From assembly GCF_036588685.1 (NCBI RefSeq), contig NW_026963310.1, positions 2,852,001 to 2,916,000 on the forward strand: 64,000 nucleotides of DNA, given 5' to 3'. Position numbers and translations under genes: made by a program. Below are positions 58,374 to 64,000 of the stretch, in pieces. This stretch comes from Mytilus trossulus. Taxonomy: Eukaryota > Mollusca > Bivalvia > Mytilida > Mytilidae. The notes beneath the pieces were generated by a model. It saw only the letters and a program-made list of their open reading frames with translations. It made no database searches and was not told the DNA's origin. How positions within the stretch are numbered: position 1 is the stretch's first letter; each line of letters starts with the position of its first letter.

Positions 58374-59975
58374 GCTGTCTTGGTAAAGTCTTTACATCCA
58401 TTTTACAAAAACGACTTAGTGATTTTCTTGAAACACATAATTTATTTTTTTTCAAATCAAGGTGGTTTTAGAAAAAAATTACAGAACTGTAGATCATGTC
58501 TTTATTTTAAAAACAATAATAAACAAATATTTGTTTAAATGTAAAAAGAAACTATATGTGTGTTTTGTAGATTTTAAAAGGGCTTTTGACAGTGTCTGGA
58601 GATCAGCTCTGTTCTTAAAATTACAAAATAAAGAAATACAAGGCAAATTTTATAATATACTGCATGACATGTACACTAATACCTTATATTCATGTAAATA
58701 TCAAAATATGTTTACCAAGCCTTTTCTTGATAATCAGGGTGTCAAACAAGGTGACAGTTTAAGTCCAACTTTATTTACTGTAAATTCAGAAATTATTGCG
58801 AGGTTTTGATTATTGCGAAAAATGCGACAGACTTGTAAACGCAATAATTTTAACTCACATTTTAAAATCATTGATATGAATTAAACAGGATTTTTCTCAA
58901 AATCATTTTAATTAAAATCGCATTTAAGTCTAAAATGACAAAATCGCAATAATAAATGCACGCAATAATTTCTGAATTTAAGTACAGTAATATATTTGTT
59001 GATGACATAGTAAAATACTTAGTTACAAACTTAACTAGTGCAGTAAATTTAAATGGTCAAAAAGTGAACCATTTATTGTATGCTGATGATTTATTATTGA
59101 TATCAGAATATGCAGATGGTCTCCAGAACTCTCTTGATTCTTTACAAAAACATAGTACTGAATTGAAACTGGACTTGAACCTTAAGAAAACAAAAATTAT
59201 AATTTTCTCTAAAACTAAAAGTAAATTAAAAAAACGTTTACTTTTATTACAGTTCTAATGCAATTGAAATTGTTGATTGTTATAAATACTTAGGAGTTGA
59301 TTTTCATAGCTCTGGAAAATTTATACAAGTAGTGTCAAGCCTCTCAGATAAAGCTAAAACAGCATATTTTGCATTGAAGTCAAAACTACCATACATATAT
59401 AGTGAAAATTTGTCTGTTAAGACTTGGCTCCAGCTTTTTAATTCAATGATAACTCCTATTTTAACTTATGGATCAGAAGTATGGTTATCAGAATTCAAAC
59501 CATTCAAAGACAAAAGTACATTAGACAAAACACAAAACTCCATATTTAAAAACATACTTGTGGTTCATGAAAAGTCTTCCAATCTAGCAGTGCGGTGTGA
59601 ATTAGGCACTTTACCCATTCGCATTAAATGTTATCAACTTATGTGTAAATATTATGAGCGTCTCAATAATATTGGTGAACAGTCTGGTGGTCCGCATGAA
59701 ATTTTCAAGGCTGCTTAAGCCTTTTGAAGTGGACAAAACTCTCACAAATAGAGAAAATTCATGGTCTTATAAACTATCTGAATTAATGAAATATACAATA
59801 CCCTTTAAAAAGCATTGTAAGAGTAATTTCAAACAGAAACTAGAAGATTTCTACAAAAATAAAATTATATTTTAACTTTCTAAAATAAAAGATGGACACT
59901 GTGGTAAACTTTTATTTTTTAGTAAAATTTAAACAACAATAATATTTAAATTTTAATATTCCTAAATACCTTTAA
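58369..59975 (+). mobile_element. Non-LTR element 2, second part (RT core and thumb)
   Basis: Resumes with S-C-L-G-K-V-F and L-Q-K-R-L, continues F-V-D-F-K-R-A-F-D-S-V-W, V-K-Q-G-D-S-L-S-P-T-L-F, then after a MITE N-H-L-L-Y-A-D-D-L-L-L-I-S and T-P-I-L-T-Y-G-S-E-V-W. Frameshifts lie near 58455 and 59255. The catalytic Y-A-D-D is intact. It belongs to the same broad class as element 1 but is a different lineage (A-F-D-S against A-F-D-T, with different linkers). Confidence 0.88.
58778..58987. mobile_element. TA-flanked MITE inside the RT frame (210 bases)
   Basis: TA at 58776-58777 and 58988-58989. The ends are inverted, beginning CTGTA on each strand, with an inner shared AAATTCAGAAATTATTGCG. 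TA duplication with such ends fits Tc1/mariner-derived MITEs. The RT motifs on the two sides become contiguous and in frame when the element and one TA are ignored, so it is a clean late insertion. Confidence 0.85.
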
Positions 59976-60284
59976 CCCTTTCCTCCATAATGACGCCTTT
60001 TGACGCCACCCCCCTTACTCAATAATGACGCCTTTTGACGCCTTTGTAGTACCTCAGTTGAAACACTTTGACTACATAGTGTCTGCAGTTGACTTAATAA
60101 AATTGGTATCCATTATGAAAAGGAATTTATCATAGGAATATATATATATCCGACTCAAATTTATTTGATGAAATAGTTGTTTTTCGCAATGCCTTAATAC
60201 TTTAAAGCATATGTTCAGCATTTTATCAAAAAAATCCTATGCGAATCAAGTATGCAAAAAAAAAAAATTCAATGGAGGAAAGGG
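59976..60284. mobile_element. piggyBac-type MITE, copy 2, inside element 2 (309 bases)
   Basis: TTAA at 59972-59975 and 60285-60288. Inverted ends CCCTTTCCTCCAT. The orientation is opposite to copy 1 (49879-50179), and the GACGCCTTTTGACGCC motif lies near the left end here. It separates the thumb region of element 2 from its C-terminal Cys/His part. Confidence 0.88.
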
Positions 60285-60895
60285 TTAATTGAAAAAAACT
60301 CACTTAATTAATAATAAGAATAATGCACACTCATTAGCAATAGAAACTGGGAGGTATGCAAGACCAAAAATACCATCTAATGAGAGATTTTGTAAATTTT
60401 GCACAGGAAAAATTGAAAATGAGATTCATTTCTTGATTGAATGTCTGCAATATAACAAAATTAGATCTAAATATAAAATTAATGATAATAATTTGGATGA
60501 AAATTTTACCAAAATGTTAAATCCTATGTCGGAAAAGGAATTAAAATCTATTTGTATGTATATTGAAGAAGCTCTTGATTTGAGAGACCACCATACCGTT
60601 TCATCAGATAATAGTCCTTGACAGTAGTTTGTCCATATACATATATATATATATATAAATATCTTATATTGTGTGTTTTAAGTAAATATATGAAAATCTA
60701 GAATAATACTGAAATATAAGTCTATGGTATCAATATCAGTTTATAATGTATTTGTATACATAGAATTGTTCCATGAATCTTTATTTCATTTGTGTGTTGT
60801 TTTAATATTATTAATTACATGTATCTGTATTTGGATCACGCCTCTATTGTCAGAGCTCTTTCCAATAGAATATTGAATTGAATTGAATAAACAGG
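60285..60895 (+). mobile_element. Non-LTR element 2, C-terminal and 3' end
   Basis: The reading frame 60289-60621 has A-I-E-T-G-R-Y-A-R, R-F-C-K-F-C and E-I-H-F-L-I-E-C, matching the end of element 1. A 3' UTR follows with an AT microsatellite (60640-60657), CTATTGTCAGAGCTCTTTCC and a terminal ATTGA repeat (60870-60888), a typical tail of this type of element. Confidence 0.85.
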
Positions 60896-61070
60896 AATCT
60901 CGGGAGGGGGCACTTCCTATATATATAAGGTGTCAGCTGGGAACAGTATATTTAATACATGTACACATGTTCCCAATGCATAGTCGGATCCTTGCCCCCC
61001 CCCTTTCGTGGGAAAAATTGGTTTATCAGGGGCGGATTTATCATTAAGGAGGGGGCCTTCCCCCCCTTTT

Positions 61071-61841
61071 TAGTTCACCTGGCCTGAAGGGCCAAGTGAG
61101 CTTTTCTCATCACTTGGCGTCTGGCGTCGTTAACTTTTACAAAAATCTTCTCCTCTGAAACTGCTGGGCCAAATAAAACCAAACTTGGCCACAATCATCG
61201 TTGGGGTATCTAGTTAAAAAATTGTGTCCGGTGACCCGCCCAACCAACCAAGATGGCCGCCATGGCTAATAATAGAACATAGGGGTAAAATGGAGTTTTT
61301 GGCTTATAACTCAAAAACCAAAACATTTAGAGCAAATCTGACATGGGTAAAATTGTTCATCAGGTAAAGATCTATCTGCCTTGAAATTTTCAGATGAATC
61401 GGACAACCCATTGTTTGGTTGCTGCCCCTGAATTGGTAATTTTAAGGAAATTTTGCTGTTTTTGGTTATTATCTTGAATATTATTATAGATAGAGATAAA
61501 CTGTAAACAGCAATAATGTTCAGCAAAGTAAGATTTACAAATAAGTCAACATGACTGAAATGGTCAGTTGACCCATTTAGGAGTTATTGCCCTTTATAGT
61601 CAATTTTTAACCATTTTTCGTAGAACTTAGTAATGTTTTACAAAAATCTTCTCCTCTGAAACTACTGGGCCAAGTTAATTATAGATAGAGATAATTGTAA
61701 GCAGCTAGAATGTTCAGTAAATTAAGATGTTCAAACACATCAGCATCACCAAAACACAATTTTGTCATGAATCAATCTGCGTCCTTTGTTTAATATTCAC
61801 ATAGACCAAGGTGAGCGACACAGGCTCTTTAGAGCCTCTAG
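61071..61841 (-). repeat. ~800-base dispersed element, copy 2 (inverted)
   Basis: Reverse complement of 50600-51396. It begins TTAGTTCACCTGGCC and ends GTGAGCGACACAGGCTCTTT, AGAGCCTCTAG. Internal phrases CTGCTGGGCCAAATAAAACC and GGCTTATAACTCAAAAACC match. Together the two copies bracket the LINE nest in inverted orientation. Confidence 0.85.
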
Positions 61842-61864
61842 TTTTTGGAAAAATTTGGTTGCTT

Positions 61865-62160
61865 ATACAGGAAATCACTGAAGCGTGACTGGAGCGGCCC
61901 CCTCTTAGGTCAGTCAGTGGGCCCCACTTATGAAAATTTTTGGATCCGCCACTGTTTATATATAGGAAATCATTGAAGCATGACTGTAGCTTAAATTTCA
62001 CATTATTATACAGTTTTCTATCAGAAGCTTTATTTTGGCTAGCATACCAATTTCTAATATATTTAGTGTGAATTAATTTGCTAGATATGTTCAAAAATTT
62101 ATATTTTCCGAAATGTTTTACTTCTTGTTTAATTTCAAAAACTTTTTCTACTAGCAAATT
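61865..62160. repeat. Repeat unit with GGATCCGCCACTG and internal duplication
   Basis: ATAGGAAATCA[CT]TGAAGC[GA]TGACTG occurs twice, at 61869 and 61965. Between them is CCCCTCTTAGGTCAGTCAG, GGGCCCCACTTATGAAAATT and GGATCCGCCACTG. It is related to the two copies at 62322 and 62592. The minus-strand 130-residue frame is repeat-derived. Confidence 0.65.
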
Positions 62161-62321
62161 AAATGAGAACTGGCAGAAGAAGTTATGTTAGATTTGTGAA
62201 GCTCTTGGCTGCATTTATAAGCATCTTTCAATAGACTGAATTCAGTTGTAAGATTTTTAAATCTATACCAGTATTTTACAATTGACTTTACAATATCATA
62301 ATGTTGGGGGAAAAGACTGAA

Positions 62322-62520
62322 GTGGGGACCCCCTCTTAGGCAGTCTTTGGGCCCCCTCTTATGAAAATTTCTAGATCCGCCATTGTTTTCTAGTTTAAAA
62401 ATATGTGAATAGGTGTTGAAAATATTAAGAAATATATTAAGTCAACAAATTAAAAAGAAAATGTGGTACACTGTATGATTGCCAATGAGACAACTCACTA
62501 TTATGTGTCTAGATAGGCAG
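62322..62520 (+). repeat. Direct repeat, copy 1
   Basis: CCCCCTCTTAGGCAGTCTTT, GGGCCCCCTCTTATGAAAAT, AGATCCGCCATTG, AAATATGTGAATAGGTGTTG, then a family 1 start (GTATGATTGCCAATGAGACA) and GTCTAGATAGG. Confidence 0.8.
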
Positions 62521-62591
62521 GATTAGGGGGCCCGGTCTGACAACACCTTTTGTTAGAAAAATTTAGTTGATTGTATAGGGAATGACTCGAG

Positions 62592-62750
62592 TAGGGACTC
62601 CCTCTTAGGCAGTAAAAGGGCCCCCTCTTATGAAAATTTCTAGATCCACCATTGATTTCTAATTTAAAAATATGTGAATAGGTGTTAAAAAGAAAATATG
62701 GTATACTGTATGATTGCCAATGAGACAAATCTAGTCTCTAGATAAGATAA
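62592..62750 (+). repeat. Direct repeat, copy 2
   Basis: The same order as copy 1 (CCCTCTTAGGCAGT, GGGCCCCCTCTTATGAAAAT, AGATCCACCATTG, AAATATGTGAATAGGTGTTA, GTATGATTGCCAATGAGACA), lacking a ~40-base AT-rich piece. Separation is about 270 bases. Confidence 0.8.
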
Positions 62751-63304
62751 AACCATGCAAGTACAAAGGTTACAGAGAAGTTTAAAAAAAATATACATGT
62801 ATAAAACAATTTATGCATTTAAAATGCACACATTAGACACAATTACATTCGAAATTAACAACTTTAGGTCACTGTATGGCTTCAACATTGAATGATAAAA
62901 CCAGAAACTACTATAAGTTACAATAAGGAGGCTTGAGGGTACATGTATAAAAATTTAAGAGAAAAATAAACATTTATTTTTTCATTACAAAGGAGTAGAT
63001 TCAGTAAGACCCCTTTTTGGCCCCCCAAAAAATAGCAGTTTTACAAAATTGTGAAAATGTAATCCTTAAGCTATTTATTGGAAAGTAGCATGCTTCTGCT
63101 AAATAAATATAGGATGTTTTTGACAATACAATGCATATATCAGGTACTAGCATCATTAAGTTATGCTAAATTACTGAAATCTTCAAAATTTTAGATATTT
63201 TGGTAAATTTTAGACGGTTTCTGTCTTAAATAAAAGTGTAAATTTTCCCCTTACATTATGATATTGTAATTATTCGTGTTCATTTATAATATTGAAATGT
63301 TAAT
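62751..63304. other. No gene recognised
   Basis: AT-rich, with a decayed family 1 piece near 62850-62900 (AAATTAACAACTTTAGGTCA, CTGTATGGCTTCAACATTGA). Nothing else recognised. Confidence 0.5.
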
Positions 63305-63314
63305 TATACCCCAT

Positions 63315-63348
<34 letters not shown>

Positions 63349-63700
63349 TGTTCGTCTGTCCGTCAGTCCTGTTTCTTGTCATCACAACTCCTTTCAAACC
63401 ATGCATCAGAATTTCATGAAACCTTTTCAGATAATAAGGACATACTATGTAGTTGTGCATAATGACGGGAAATTGCGATTCAATTTTTTTTCTAGGAGTT
63501 ACGCCCCTTTGAACTTATTTACTTTAATGTACTACTGCAACAGTTTGTCATCGCAACTCCTCTCAAACCACACAACAGAATTTCACGAAACCTTTTCAGA
63601 TAATAAGGACATACTATGTAGTTGTGCATATCGACGGGAAATTGCGATTCAATTTATTTTCTAGGAGTTACGCCCCTTTGAATTTACTTGTAAAATGTAG
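63305..63700 (+). repeat. Tandem repeat, ~171-base unit x2
   Basis: GTCATC[AG]CAACTCCT[TC]TCAAACC starts near 63377 and 63548. Each unit continues ACCTTTTCAGATAATAAGGA, CATACTATGTAGTTGTGCAT, GGGAAATTGCGATTCAATTT and TAGGAGTTACGCCCCTTTGA. Preceded by GCAACGAGTTGCGGAGGG. The 87-residue frame spans both units and is an artefact. Confidence 0.85.
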
Positions 63701-64000
63701 ATCATCATTAAAATTGCTCAAAATTATCTCCCTTTGGTATAAAAATGCCATTTTTGGAACTCATCTGTGACCTTTATTTTTTATTATTATTTTCAATTAA
63801 GCTGTTCTTAAACTTAACTATTGTAAAATTTGAGCGATTTCTGTAATTAAGTTCTCTTATTTCGGTATTACCTCTATTTCTGCTATTAGTTCAACAGAAA
63901 AAAGGTACCTTTACAAAAATGTATGCTTCTTTCGAAGGCAGGTTGTGAACGGTGACCCCATTTTTTTTTATTAAGTACAAGATTTAAGTACGTTTATCAT
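63701..64000. other. Window end, no gene recognised
   Basis: AT-rich sequence after the tandem repeat, with no frame or repeat that I can support. Confidence 0.5.

Noticed and set aside
61765..62157. 130-residue minus-strand frame
   Set aside because: Spans the end of the ~800-base element and a GGATCC-type repeat; the second half recurs in another frame at 62501-62728. Repeat-derived.
63401..63664. 87-residue plus-strand frame with internal peptide repeat
   Set aside because: Explained by the 171-base tandem duplication of a noncoding repeat, which is a multiple of three.

Overview
The window looks like nuclear DNA of a bivalve mollusc, most likely a mussel (Mytilus-like). The reasons are an AT-rich sequence, small exons separated by long introns with GT/AG borders, and many copies of dispersed repeats of a kind I associate with mussel genomes. 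The organism assignment is inference from repeat style and gene architecture; no marker gene proves it. || The protein-coding content that can be read with confidence is two complete paralogous receptor genes in head-to-tail tandem on the minus strand. Gene A (coding exons 14467 down to 7379, 390 residues) and gene B (32829 down to 22110, 449 residues) have the same plan: a signal peptide, one six-cysteine SRCR domain split over two exons, three thrombospondin type 1 (TSP1) domains of one exon each, one membrane span, and a tyrosine-containing cytoplasmic tail. I joined every exon by hand. All splice phases agree, and both reading frames close exactly at a stop codon. Gene B carries three tandem exon-encoded copies of a tail motif (E-E-L-Y-I-Y-Q); gene A carries one. 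About 1.8 kb and 4.3 kb upstream of the two start codons lie homologous blocks (16250-16515 and 37115-37375) that probably hold the duplicated promoters and first noncoding exons. These genes are the best candidate in the window for a new system: a small tandem family of single-pass receptors whose number of signalling motifs varies by exon duplication. || Layout: 1-7000, no gene seen, only repeats and AT-rich sequence; 7379-16515, gene A and its promoter; 16575-22100, degenerate repeats and a foldback; 22110-37375, gene B and its promoter, with a striking foldback repeat full of GTAAACG palindromes (28740-29688) in an intron; 37400-43200, repeats, a 63-bp-arm inverted repeat and a tandem duplication; 43203-43531, one isolated terminal exon of unknown protein; 43555-53150, repeat-dense, including a CCATGCATGCATGG dyad array, a ~190-bp five-unit array, TTAA-flanked MITEs and foldbacks; 53906-60895, a nest of transposons in which a plus-strand non-LTR element is interrupted by an antisense non-LTR element and two MITEs; 60900-64000, further dispersed and tandem repeats. 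|| Working together: the two receptors would sit at the cell surface, bind through the SRCR and TSP1 modules, and signal through phosphorylatable tyrosines. Ligand and pathway are not visible from sequence. No tRNA, rRNA or CRISPR array was recognised.
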